NCBI RefSeq assembly: GCF_014534655.1
Contig: NZ_JACVVD010000018.1
Location: 29,618 to 93,617 of the forward strand
Source: Paenibacillus sedimenti
Lineage (GTDB): Bacteria > Bacillota > Bacilli > Paenibacillales > NBRC-103111
Direction: 5' to 3'
Length of the DNA: 64,000 nucleotides
How positions within the stretch are numbered: the first letter of the stretch is position 1; every line of letters begins with the position of its first letter. The notes under the pieces were generated by a model. It worked only from the letters and a program-made list of their open reading frames with translations, was not told the origin of the DNA and made no database searches. Below are positions 27,517 to 36,006 of this stretch, in pieces. The translations under genes and the position numbers were made by a program.

Positions 27517-28406
27517 ATGGGCCAAATGAGCAAAAATACGATCTATCAAACCGATCTTCAGTATATGTTCCAAAAGACTCGAGTGAAAAAGGGAAACTTA
27601 AGGACGCATCGATTTTGATTACCGGCTGTGCAGGTGCTTTTTGGGATATTACTTCATGTCGTTTTTATCCGAGTATTCCGAACAGCTAGGAATTAAAAGA
27701 GTAATTGGCATTGACAACTTTAAGCTTGGAAAACCGAAGTGGGTTACGGAACTAAGCCAATCGAATCCAAGGGTTGAACTTCATAGCGCGGATGTTACTC
27801 GATTTACATCGTTTCATGCGGAGCAAATGGGTGATGTTGATTTTATTATCCACATGGCCTCAATCGCTTCACCGACCTTCTATAGAATGTATCCGCTGGA
27901 AACTGTTGACGCCAATGTGTGGGGGCTGCGGTCTTTACTCGATTATTATAGGGATAAGGACATAAAAGGATTTTTGTTTTTCTCCAGTAGTGAGGTGTAT
28001 GGCGATCCGTTTCCGAATTATATCCCAACCCCGGAAGATTATAGAGGCAATGTAGCTATGATAGGGCCGCGCGCATGCTACGACGAGGCCAAGCGATTCG
28101 GGGAGACTCTCTGCTATTTGTAAGCCGAAAAATATCGTATGCCCATATCGATTGTAAGGCCGTTTAACAATTACGGTCCCGGCATGCGGCTTCGTGATAA
28201 ACGGGTGCCGGCCGATTTTGCCAATGCTATCGTTGAGAAGAAAAATATCGTCATGCATTCGGATGGGACTCCGACCCGAACGTTTTGTTATGTGCCCCGA
28301 TATAACAAAGGCGAAAACCTTACTGAATTACTCCCCTGCGATTTTCGTCAACGAGGGTGTCCGTCGATTTCTAACTTTTCTTAATAAGGAGGGGAACATT
28401 CATTGA
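27517..28406 (+). pseudogene. Decayed UXS-like SDR (copy 2)
   Basis: Counterpart of the intact gene at 19830-20930. Damage seen by comparison: a 4-bp deletion near 27574, a 2-bp gain near 27634 in the Rossmann loop, a TAC to TAA change at 28121-28123 (after GETLCYL), about 209 bp missing after 28293, and another shift near 28323. The ATG at 27517 and its GGAGGAGGGAG site remain. Confidence 0.93.
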
Positions 28407-29656
28407 TAACGGTGATTGGACTTGGTTTTGTCGGCTTGACCACCGCTCTAGGCTTCAGTGATAAAGGTTACCTCGTTTACGGCTACGATACGAGTGTGGT
28501 CAAGACAGAACGGCTGAGAAAAGGAATGGTTCCTTTTTATGAGCCTTATCTTGACGAGAAACTGAATCAATATATGAATAACCGCTTTCATATCGTAGAT
28601 GATTTAAAGGATGCTGTCGACAGGAGCGAAATCATCTTTTTTTGTGTAGGAACCCCAAGCCGGGCGGATGGAAGCGCCGATTTAAGCTATATTTTCGATG
28701 CGGTCAAAAGCGTAACCGAATGTATAACCAAACCACAGTTTAAGGTGCTGGTCATTAAGTCGTCGGTTCCGCCGGCAACGACAAGCGAATGTATAAAGCC
28801 GTATATAGAATCGCTAGGTTTTAAGGTGGGCGAGGACGTCGGTCTAATCAACAATCCCGAGTTTTTGCGGGAGGGGTATGCCTGGAGCAATTTTATGAAC
28901 CCTGACAGGATCGTTATCGGTCAAGAGTCCGATAGGAGCGGAGAAATTGCGGAAAATATTTACGGGCCGTTTCGGGCCCCGATTTACCGGGTTAGTTTAA
29001 CAACGGCAGAGTTCATTAAATATTTATCTAACACGTTACTGGCCACTCTCATTAGTTTCGCGAATGAGCAATCATTAATCGCCAGAGCCATAGGTGATAT
29101 TGATATTAGAACCGCCTTTCAAGTACTGCACCGGGACAAGAGATGGTTTGGGACTCCGGCTGCAATGACATCCTATGTTTTTCCGGGCTGCGGCTTCGGA
29201 GGGTATTGCCTTCCTAAGGATACGCTTGCATTAGTTAGTCAGTCCATCAAGAACGGGTACTCACCGAATATATTAAAAAGCGTAATCCAGGTGAATGAAG
29301 ACATTCAACAATTTGTGGTCAGAGATATAACCGAACAAGTCGGGCCGGAGGAGACAATAGGGATTTTAGGCTTGGCCTTTAAGCCGAATTCAAATGACAT
29401 AAGGGAAACGCCGGCAAAACGGATCATAGAGATGCTGATACAAAAGGGATACCGAAACATAATCGTTTACGATCCTATGGCCATGCAAGAGTTTAAAGAA
29501 GCTTATTCGCTGCCGGTTGAGTATGCCTCCAGCATAAATGCGCTGCTTTCGAAAACCGGGTATGTTGTTATTTTAACCGCATGGGATGAATTTGTGACGA
29601 ACGAATTGTCCATTAGAAAAAAACATGTTTTCGATTATCGTTATTTATATGGATGA
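28403..29656 (+). CDS. UDP-glucose/nucleotide-sugar 6-dehydrogenase (copy 2, intact)
   Basis: Oxidises a nucleotide hexose to the uronate with two NAD+. The 417-residue protein has VIGLGFVGLTTALGF at the N-terminus, FFCVGTPS, NNPEFLREGYAW, the catalytic Cys block GCGFGGYCLPKDT and the C-terminal LGLAFKPNSNDIRETPA. That is the full three-domain layout of UGDH/TuaD-type enzymes. The start is TTG at 28403 behind AGGAGGGG, overlapping the SDR stop (TTGA). It would supply the substrate for the UXS-like enzyme encoded in copy 1. The copy at 20927 is broken. Confidence 0.92.
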   Translation: MITVIGLGFVGLTTALGFSDKGYLVYGYDTSVVKTERLRKGMVPFYEPYLDEKLNQYMNNRFHIVDDLKDAVDRSEIIFFCVGTPSRADGSADLSYIFDAVKSVTECITKPQFKVLVIKSSVPPATTSECIKPYIESLGFKVGEDVGLINNPEFLREGYAWSNFMNPDRIVIGQESDRSGEIAENIYGPFRAPIYRVSLTTAEFIKYLSNTLLATLISFANEQSLIARAIGDIDIRTAFQVLHRDKRWFGTPAAMTSYVFPGCGFGGYCLPKDTLALVSQSIKNGYSPNILKSVIQVNEDIQQFVVRDITEQVGPEETIGILGLAFKPNSNDIRETPAKRIIEMLIQKGYRNIIVYDPMAMQEFKEAYSLPVEYASSINALLSKTGYVVILTAWDEFVTNELSIRKKHVFDYRYLYG

Positions 29657-29690
29657 AGGGAAGGAATATCTCAAAACGGGGTGACTTCTA

Positions 29691-30446
29691 GTGGGAAATG
29701 AGGTTTATACTATAAAACCTTTCAAGGATACGGGAAATCGGTTTTTAGTAATCGCACGGGTACAGGATGACTCTCTCCATAAAGAGTGGATAAAGCCGTC
29801 CAAATATAGAAATTTTGATTTATATCTGGAGTATTATGGGAAGGGAGGCTGCAATTTCCGAAACGATTGCGACTTCTATTCCGAGGGGAAGGAAACAAAA
29901 TGGCCACGAATATATAAGATTATAGAAAAGTACGGAGAGCATATTTTTAAATATGATGCGGTATGGATACCTGATGATGATATCAGTACCGACTGTAAAA
30001 CCATTAATAAAATGTTTAAAATTTTTATGAAATACAAGTTATCTCTAGCCCAACCCGCGTTAACGCGGGACTCCTATTATTCACATGAAATTACACGACA
30101 AAAAGAAAAGTATGTATTGCGTTACACCAGTTTTGTAGAAGTGATGGCTCCCATTTTCTCAAAAAAGGACCTTCAAAAATGTTGGAAGTCATTTTCTAAA
30201 AGTCAATCCGGTTGGGGACTGAGCTCTATCTGGCCCAAGTTATTGGGTTATTCGAACAATAAAATGGCAATTATCGATAAAACGCCGGTAAAACATACGA
30301 GGCCAGTAAGAGGAGGAACATTATATAAGGATATTCAAGGTTCAGCTCGCGATGAATTACGGCGTATTTGTAAGGAATACAAAGTTAAAAAAGCATTTAA
30401 TACGTACGGTAAGGTGCGGGATAAAACGGAAATGAATAACAAATGA
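29691..30446 (+). CDS. DUF707-like protein (copy 2)
   Basis: A 251-residue duplicate of the protein at 22006, with the same RFLVIARVQDDSLHKEW, YDAVWIPDDDI and VKHTRPVRGGTLY blocks. It starts with GTG at 29691 behind GGGGTGACTTCTA. Its first 325 bp or so and the leader are identical to those of the gene at 30695, while the 3' halves differ at many positions. The function is unknown; the acidic triad suggests a metal-dependent transferase (inference). Confidence 0.7.
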   Translation: MGNEVYTIKPFKDTGNRFLVIARVQDDSLHKEWIKPSKYRNFDLYLEYYGKGGCNFRNDCDFYSEGKETKWPRIYKIIEKYGEHIFKYDAVWIPDDDISTDCKTINKMFKIFMKYKLSLAQPALTRDSYYSHEITRQKEKYVLRYTSFVEVMAPIFSKKDLQKCWKSFSKSQSGWGLSSIWPKLLGYSNNKMAIIDKTPVKHTRPVRGGTLYKDIQGSARDELRRICKEYKVKKAFNTYGKVRDKTEMNNK

Positions 30447-30674
30447 CAAACAGAGGTTTCCTCGTATGTGGATGTGTGATGCTTTCATATCCCCATATTT
30501 CTGTTTCTTTTTGATGTTTAAAATGGAGAATAGGGGATGACCCCGCAGGTTTTCATGTAGAAGTCTCATAATAATTTGGTAGCTGCAATTTTAAATACAA
30601 CTCCTGCAGCTTGAAGTTTCAGGCGGGATTCGAAGGTTAGAAAGAAATTCAAAGTTGCCATCACAATTGCAAAA

Positions 30675-31447
30675 CAAGAACGGGGTGACTTCTAGTGGGA
30701 AATGAGGTTTATACTATAAAACCTTTCAAGGATACGGGAAATCGGTTTTTAGTAATCGCACGGGTACAGGATGACTCTCTCCATAAAGAGTGGATAAAGC
30801 CGTCCAAATATAGAAATTTTGATTTATATCTGGAGTATTATGGGAAGGGAGGCTGCAATTTCCGAAACGATTGCGACTTCTATTCCGAGGGGAAGGAAAC
30901 AAAATGGCCACGAATATATAAGATTATAGAAAAGTACGGAGAGCATATTTTTAAATATGATGCGGTATGGATACCTGATGATGATATCAGTACCGACTGT
31001 AAAACCATTAATAAGATGTTTGAAATTTTTATGAAATACCAGTTATCTCTAGCCCAACCTGCGTTAACGCGAGATTCCTATTATTCACATGAAATTACAC
31101 GACAAAAAGATAAGTATGTACTGCGTTACACCAGTTTTGTAGAAGTGATGGCTCCCATTTTCTCAAAAAAGGCCCTTCAAAAATGTTGGAAGTCATTTTC
31201 CAAAAGTCAATCCGGTTGGGGACTGGACAGCATTTGGCCCAAGTTATTGGGTTATCCAAAAGATAAAATGGCAATTATCGATAAAACGCCGGTAAAACAT
31301 ACGAGGCCAGTAAGAGGAGGAACATTATATAAGGATATTCTAGGTTCAGCTCGCGATGAATTACGGCGTATTTGTAAGGAATACAAAGTAAAGGAACCAT
31401 TTGTTTATAATACGTACAGAAAGGTGTGGGATAAAAAACGAAAATGA
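30675..31447 (+). CDS. DUF707-like protein (copy 3), coding from 30695
   Basis: The coding sequence starts with GTG at 30695; the 20 bp before it (AACGGGGTGACTTCTA block) are the duplicated ribosome site. The 250-residue protein is almost the same as copy 2 in its N-terminal half and differs mainly after residue 105, ending YRKVWDKKRK. It is separated from copy 2 by about 250 bp without a gene. This makes three DUF707-like genes in 9.5 kb. Confidence 0.7.
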
Positions 31448-31494
31448 ATAACAATGTACAAAGAGACCGTTCACTCGTATGTATTTACGAGGAC

Positions 31495-31655
31495 TTAATC
31501 TTTGCTAAAGTAAATTCGCATTAGTGTACCACAAGTTTGATACGTCATTTTATGAGCTTCAAACCAATCACTATTAATGTTACCGGGCAGATCTTTTAAG
31601 AATAGCAAACCTTCTTTAGGGAAGCCTGTAAAGTCAAAGCTATTGCTTGTTTTAT
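31495..31655 (-). pseudogene. Possible N-terminal remnant of a DUF2461-family gene
   Basis: On the minus strand the frame reads FDFTGFPKEGLLFLKDL then DWFEAHKMTYQ, resembling the start of DUF2461 proteins (GF...FL..L..N....WF..hK..Y). It then ends after about 12 unrelated residues. It has no clear start codon. The rest of 31448-31828 shows nothing else that I can identify. Confidence 0.35.
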
Positions 31656-31828
31656 TTATCTCCTCCTCCTTTTTTTGAACAATGCGCCTCTCATTGAGCA
31701 GGTTATTCTACTGAGGCGTGTAGTACCGGCCACAACGTTACTCAAATTTTTCAAATTTCTGGAGTGGGAAGTTCGTATTGTACCGGGAGAGATGAAACAC
31801 ACCACTCTGTAAGTGCGTATTCCGGTAA

Positions 31829-32590
31829 TGGTTGGACACTCATTCCGAAAAGTTTTGGACACTCATTCCGGAAACATTTGGACAGTTTTTTCTTCCAGTT
31901 TTCCCCTCAGGATGGCATCCACTTTTAGCAAAGGTGTACCATTCCGTTCTCGCGAATGTCTTTCGGGACACTAGCAGAAAGGAGTATACAGCAATGCCCA
32001 AACAAAGGAGGATCGCCTTGCCACGCATTTTAGATGTTCTACGCTTGGACGCCGAATCGGATCTAAGCGAAAGAGCTATCGCCCGAAGTTTATCCCTATC
32101 CCCTAGTACCGTCGGCAATATCCTTGCTAGAGCGAAAGATGTCAATCTCACTTGGCCCATTCCGGCACATCTGGATGAACGTAAAGTGGAATCATTGTTA
32201 TTTTCTAAAGCAACTGGAGGCCGAAGAAGCGTACAGAGCCAGACTGAAATTACTTGTATCAAGAATCCAAGAGAAAGGGTGTTACACTGCAACTCCTCTG
32301 GATCGAGTACAAAAATCAATATCCTGAAGGCTATCAGTACAGTCAGTTTTGCGAGCGGTTCAACCAGTGGAAGAAGACGCTGCAGCTCACCCTTCGTCAG
32401 GAACATAAGGCGGGTGAAAAGCTATTTATCGACTATGCAGGTCCAACGATCCCCGTGGTCGATGCCGAGACAGGTGAGATCAAGGAAGCCCAGTTGTTTG
32501 TTGCTACTCTGGGAGCCAGTAATTACACCTACGTAGAGGCGCAGACTTTTTCAGTGGCCTCAGCCAGCTTGGTCTCTACTTGAGAATCCA
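31829..32590 (+). mobile_element. Truncated IS21-family element
   Basis: The left end carries multiple terminal repeats: TTGGACACTCATTCCG at 31832-31847 and again at 31855-31870, with a third partial TTGGACA at about 31878. This is followed by a broken istA. The istB gene and the right end are missing. It separates the decayed sugar locus from the ABC transporter locus. Confidence 0.75.
31994..32583 (+). pseudogene. istA: Broken IS21-family transposase (istA)
   Basis: The ATG at 31994 opens MPKQRRIALPRILDVLRL with a helix-turn-helix (LSERAIARSLSLSPSTVGNI). Frameshifts occur between about 32130 and 32250. The frame from 32254 gives KRKGVTLQLLWIEYKNQYPE and EKLFIDYAGPTIPVVD, where the Asp is the first acid of the DDE site. 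It ends out of frame at 32583, so two acids of the triad are gone. It is most like the IS408/IS1162 branch of IS21 (inference). Confidence 0.8.
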
Positions 32591-32669
32591 CTGAACGAAG
32601 GCACTTATTTTCCCGATTCTATAGTTCCGTACAAGGCTCTGGAATAACGCCAAAGTTGCGGCTATTACC

Positions 32670-33545
32670 TTATCCTTTCACCGCTGATCCTGTAATCCCT
32701 TGAATGATATAGTTTTGACCGATTAAGAACACTACCAGCATGGGAACAATGCCCGCCGTCGTCGCCGCCATCATGCCGTTATAATCGATGTTAAATTCCA
32801 GAATGAAATTTTGCATGCCTAACGGCACGGTATACAAGTCGCGATTGATTAGAAACACCAGCGCATTCTCGTAATCGTTCCAGTGCCAAGAAAAATCAAT
32901 GATCGCTAGCGTAGCCAGTGCGGGCTTGGCGAGAGGGACCATCAGCTGCCAAAAAATACGGAAGTGACCTGCTCCGTCAATAAAGGCAGACTCTGTAATA
33001 TCCTGAGGGATCGACATGAAGAACTGGCGCATCAAGAAGACGCCGAATATCGTAAAGAGACCCGGCAGAATTAGCGCCCAATGCGTGTTATAAATGCCGA
33101 TTTGATTAAAAATAATAAACTTCGGTACGAACAAAACTTGCGGCGGAATCATCATCATGGAGAGATATACCATAAAGAGCGCGTTCCGGCCCTTAAACTC
33201 AATCCGAGAAAAGCCATAAGCTGCGAATGCCGACAGCAGCGTAGCGCCTATCGTGCAAATAACAGCGATTTTCAAAGAATTTTTATAATACGTAACGAAG
33301 CTGTTTGCCCCAGTCCACACCTTGATATGGTGATCGAGCACCGGGTGGCTCGGAATCCACGAAATGGGGTAGCTGAATACCTCATCGGGGGATTTGAATG
33401 ACGTGCTGATCATCCATAGAAACGGTACAATCATTAAAAGTCCAAATGCGAACATGACTGCGGTAAGAAGCGTCTTTTTCCAACTCATCCGATACAATAT
33501 TGTGCCCGGCGCGATGGCGGATGCCGGATTTCTGCTGATTTCCAT
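32670..33545 (-). CDS. Carbohydrate ABC transporter permease, CUT1 MalG type
   Basis: Inner-membrane permease of 291 residues with six predicted helices. The EAA loop is visible as ITESAFIDGAGHFRIFWQLM followed by PLAKPALATL, which contacts the ATPase. The N-terminus has the MalG-type MVPFLWMISTSFK pattern (IVPFLWMISTSFKSPDEVF). It is the last gene of the binding-protein/permease set, 50 bp after the MalF-type gene. No ATPase gene is adjacent, usual for CUT1 systems that share MsmX. Confidence 0.93.
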   Translation of the reverse strand: MEISRNPASAIAPGTILYRMSWKKTLLTAVMFAFGLLMIVPFLWMISTSFKSPDEVFSYPISWIPSHPVLDHHIKVWTGANSFVTYYKNSLKIAVICTIGATLLSAFAAYGFSRIEFKGRNALFMVYLSMMMIPPQVLFVPKFIIFNQIGIYNTHWALILPGLFTIFGVFLMRQFFMSIPQDITESAFIDGAGHFRIFWQLMVPLAKPALATLAIIDFSWHWNDYENALVFLINRDLYTVPLGMQNFILEFNIDYNGMMAATTAGIVPMLVVFLIGQNYIIQGITGSAVKG

Positions 33546-33595
33546 AGATCCCCCTGCCTTTGCTTGTTAGTTTAGCTGGTCGGTACCGGTATCGA

Positions 33596-34471
33596 TCAAT
33601 AATGCACCCAGCGTTTTTGTCCGACCCATTGAATGATGGTGATGATGAAAATGATTAAGAATAGAATCCATGAGATCGCCGAAGCGTAGCCCATCTCGTA
33701 ATAACGGAACGCATTATGGTACACAAAAAGGGAAAGGATGGTCGTGCTGTTGCCCGGCCCTCCTTGTGTCACCGCCTCGATCAAACCGAAGGTTTTGACG
33801 GATGCGATTAGTCCGGTGATTAACAAGAGGAACGTCGATGGGCTGACCAAAGGCCAAATAATGTTCCACACGGTTCTCCACATGCTTGCGCCGTCAATTT
33901 TGGCCGCCTCGGTTAACTCTTGAGGCACCTCCTGAAGGGCAGCTAAGTAAATAATCATGTTGTAGCCGAGCAAGAACCAAATCCAGATGATATCAATGGC
34001 GTACATCGACCATTGGGTGGTAGACAACCACCCTGGCGGGTTAGCGATCCCGACAGCGCGTAACATATGATTAATCGGACCATTCGTCGGCTGAAAAAGA
34101 AGCATCCATACGAACGCGATTGCCACGCCGCTTGTGATGTAAGGCATGAAATACATCGTTCTGAGCGCTTTTTTCATGTACACACTGCGATTCAAAACCA
34201 GCGCAACAATGAAAGCGAGCGCCATGGATACCGGTACGGAGGCCATGAAGAGCAGAGTATTTTTAATCGCAATATAAAAGACCGGATCGCGGAACACTCT
34301 TGTGAAGTTTTTTAGCCCGATGAAATGGATGGACGGAGACGTGAATTTATAATCCGTAAACATCATGAATAGCGAAAGCAATGCGGGAATGATGAAAAAT
34401 AACGTGACGCCGATCATATTCGGGAGAATGAACAAGTATCCCGACAGCCGTTGTCGCTTCGCCCAGTTCAT
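33596..34471 (-). CDS. Carbohydrate ABC transporter permease, CUT1 MalF type
   Basis: A 291-residue permease with six helices and the EAA loop ELTEAAKIDGASMWRTVWNI. The N-terminus LSGYLFILPNMIGVTLFFI is typical of the MalF/UgpA group. It pairs with the permease at 32670 and the binding protein at 34550. The start is ATG at 34471 behind GAGGAGGGTT. Confidence 0.93.
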   Translation of the reverse strand: MNWAKRQRLSGYLFILPNMIGVTLFFIIPALLSLFMMFTDYKFTSPSIHFIGLKNFTRVFRDPVFYIAIKNTLLFMASVPVSMALAFIVALVLNRSVYMKKALRTMYFMPYITSGVAIAFVWMLLFQPTNGPINHMLRAVGIANPPGWLSTTQWSMYAIDIIWIWFLLGYNMIIYLAALQEVPQELTEAAKIDGASMWRTVWNIIWPLVSPSTFLLLITGLIASVKTFGLIEAVTQGGPGNSTTILSLFVYHNAFRYYEMGYASAISWILFLIIFIITIIQWVGQKRWVHY

Positions 34472-34504
34472 ACTGAACCCTCCTCAGCTTTATGGCAATG
34501 AAAA

Positions 34505-34535
34505 GGGAAAGGTTCTCGTTATGGAACACTTTCCC
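34505..34535 (-). other. Stem-loop between binding-protein and permease genes
   Basis: GGGAAAG..TTC pairs with GAAC..CTTTCCC in the short gap after the binding-protein gene. There is no T-tract. Such hairpins usually protect the binding-protein mRNA or reduce read-through to the permeases (family knowledge). Confidence 0.5.
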
Positions 34536-34549
34536 CCGTTCACCGTGAT

Positions 34550-35881
34550 TTACTTTTTATTTTGTTTCAAAAATTCATTATGACGTTTGCTCGTTGCACC
34601 CAGCGTAACATCAAGGGATTGATTTTTCAGGAAATATTTCTCGTACTCTTCACGTCGGGCATCAACAACTTGCGACGGCAGCGAAATGACTTGCGTAGGG
34701 AACTTGCCGAATACAACCTTTTTCAAAGAGTCGATATCGTAAGTAGCTTCATTAGCGCCCAGCAAAAGTTTGATCGCCTCGTCCGGATTGACGTCCTTCG
34801 ATGATGGAATTCTACCTCCGGCTGCGAGTGGCATCATGCCGCCATCCGCATACCATTTCAAGAATTCCCAAGCTTGCTGCTTGTATTTGGACTTCGCGTT
34901 AATGGAAATCACGTCGCCCAGTCCGCCTGCGTATTTGTAGTCCTTTGAGTCTTTGCTTGCCTTAGGAATGGTTGCAAATGCGATTTTGAAGCTGCGCGGA
35001 TTCGTTTTAAGATCGTTCGCACTGCGGAACACGAATTCGCCCGCGCCCAGCATCGCGGATTCGCCTTTGAGGAACATCGTATCCACCGGCATTTTGCTCG
35101 TTAACTGCTCGCCTAAAGGCGGCATGGATTTGTCGGTATGCATCATGTTGAAGAAGCCTTCATAAGCCGGTTTTAAATCCGCATTGTCCAAATTGGACGT
35201 GCCGTCAGCTTTCGTGAACCCGATACCGGCCGAAACGCCATCCATAATATTCGAGTATCCGGCCGTATGCTGAACGAAGCCCCAGCGTTTATCCGCTTTC
35301 AATTTAGCCGCGTATTGCGTCATGTCCTGAAGCGTCCAGTCCAGTGCCGGCATTTGCAAGCCTGCTGCATCCAACATATTCTTGTTCATCCAGACGAACG
35401 AAATGTTTTTCTTGGTCGGCATCCCGTAATACTTCTCTTTGATTTTCCAGCTGGCCGCGTCCTTGCCCATTTTGTCATCGATATTGTATTCTTTGAATTC
35501 GCTTAGATCTAAGGCATAACCCGCATCCACGCGGCGATTCAGTATCGGAAGCTGGTAGTTCACGAACAGATCGACGCCTTGATTCACCGATAGCGCGGTA
35601 TCCAGCTTCAAGTTCCCTGCATCGTCGTTGACGAAGCGTTCATACTTGACCTGCGTTTCAGGGTGTTTAGCATTCCAAGCGTCGACAACCGCCTGCGGAC
35701 CGGATTCAGCCGGCACGCCTCCCCACATCGTAAGCGTTGCCGTTTCTTTTTTTGGCGCATCCGTTGCCGGTGCATTAGAACTCTTAGTTGCACTGCCATT
35801 CGTAGAATTGCCACAGCCAGCAATCATTCCTACCGATAACACGGCCGATAAGAGCGTTAGCGTAACTTTTTGCATCTTCAT
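34550..35881 (-). CDS. Extracellular sugar-binding lipoprotein (ABC transporter)
   Basis: A 443-residue family-1 solute-binding protein. It has a lipoprotein signal (LLSAVLSVGMIAGC, Cys near residue 23), a Ser/Ala/Lys linker, then TLTMWGGVPAESGPQAVVDA, typical for this fold. Further marks are GESAMLGAGEFVF and the C-terminal QQAWEFLKWYADG. The sugar cannot be told from sequence. It precedes its two permeases and follows the YesMN-like regulators, the common Paenibacillus layout in which the two-component system induces the transporter. Confidence 0.93.
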   Translation of the reverse strand: MKMQKVTLTLLSAVLSVGMIAGCGNSTNGSATKSSNAPATDAPKKETATLTMWGGVPAESGPQAVVDAWNAKHPETQVKYERFVNDDAGNLKLDTALSVNQGVDLFVNYQLPILNRRVDAGYALDLSEFKEYNIDDKMGKDAASWKIKEKYYGMPTKKNISFVWMNKNMLDAAGLQMPALDWTLQDMTQYAAKLKADKRWGFVQHTAGYSNIMDGVSAGIGFTKADGTSNLDNADLKPAYEGFFNMMHTDKSMPPLGEQLTSKMPVDTMFLKGESAMLGAGEFVFRSANDLKTNPRSFKIAFATIPKASKDSKDYKYAGGLGDVISINAKSKYKQQAWEFLKWYADGGMMPLAAGGRIPSSKDVNPDEAIKLLLGANEATYDIDSLKKVVFGKFPTQVISLPSQVVDARREEYEKYFLKNQSLDVTLGATSKRHNEFLKQNKK

Positions 35882-36006
35882 TGGGTTGACCTCCCTTAAT
35901 CATTGGCTACAAGCTAACTATAGCACCCGCTTCCGAAGGGAATAACGAACGATAGTGTGGCCTTATGGAACAAAAGTTTGACGTTGCCAGACCACCAGCG
36001 CCCGTG

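Larger units (their letters stand above)
25672..30446 (+). repeat. Direct repeat copy 2 of the nucleotide-sugar operon
   Basis: Collinear with 17999-22752. It begins at the same AACAAATAGTTAAA border, right after the glycosyltransferase terminator, and runs to the end of the second DUF707 gene. Differences include an approximately 209-bp deletion in the UXS-like gene here and one of about the same size in the dehydrogenase of copy 1. Confidence 0.95.

Noticed and set aside
31656..31862. A 68-codon minus-strand frame next to the IS remnant
   Set aside because: Its N-terminus would lie in the IS terminal repeats, and the sequence is Arg/Thr-rich without a ribosome site.
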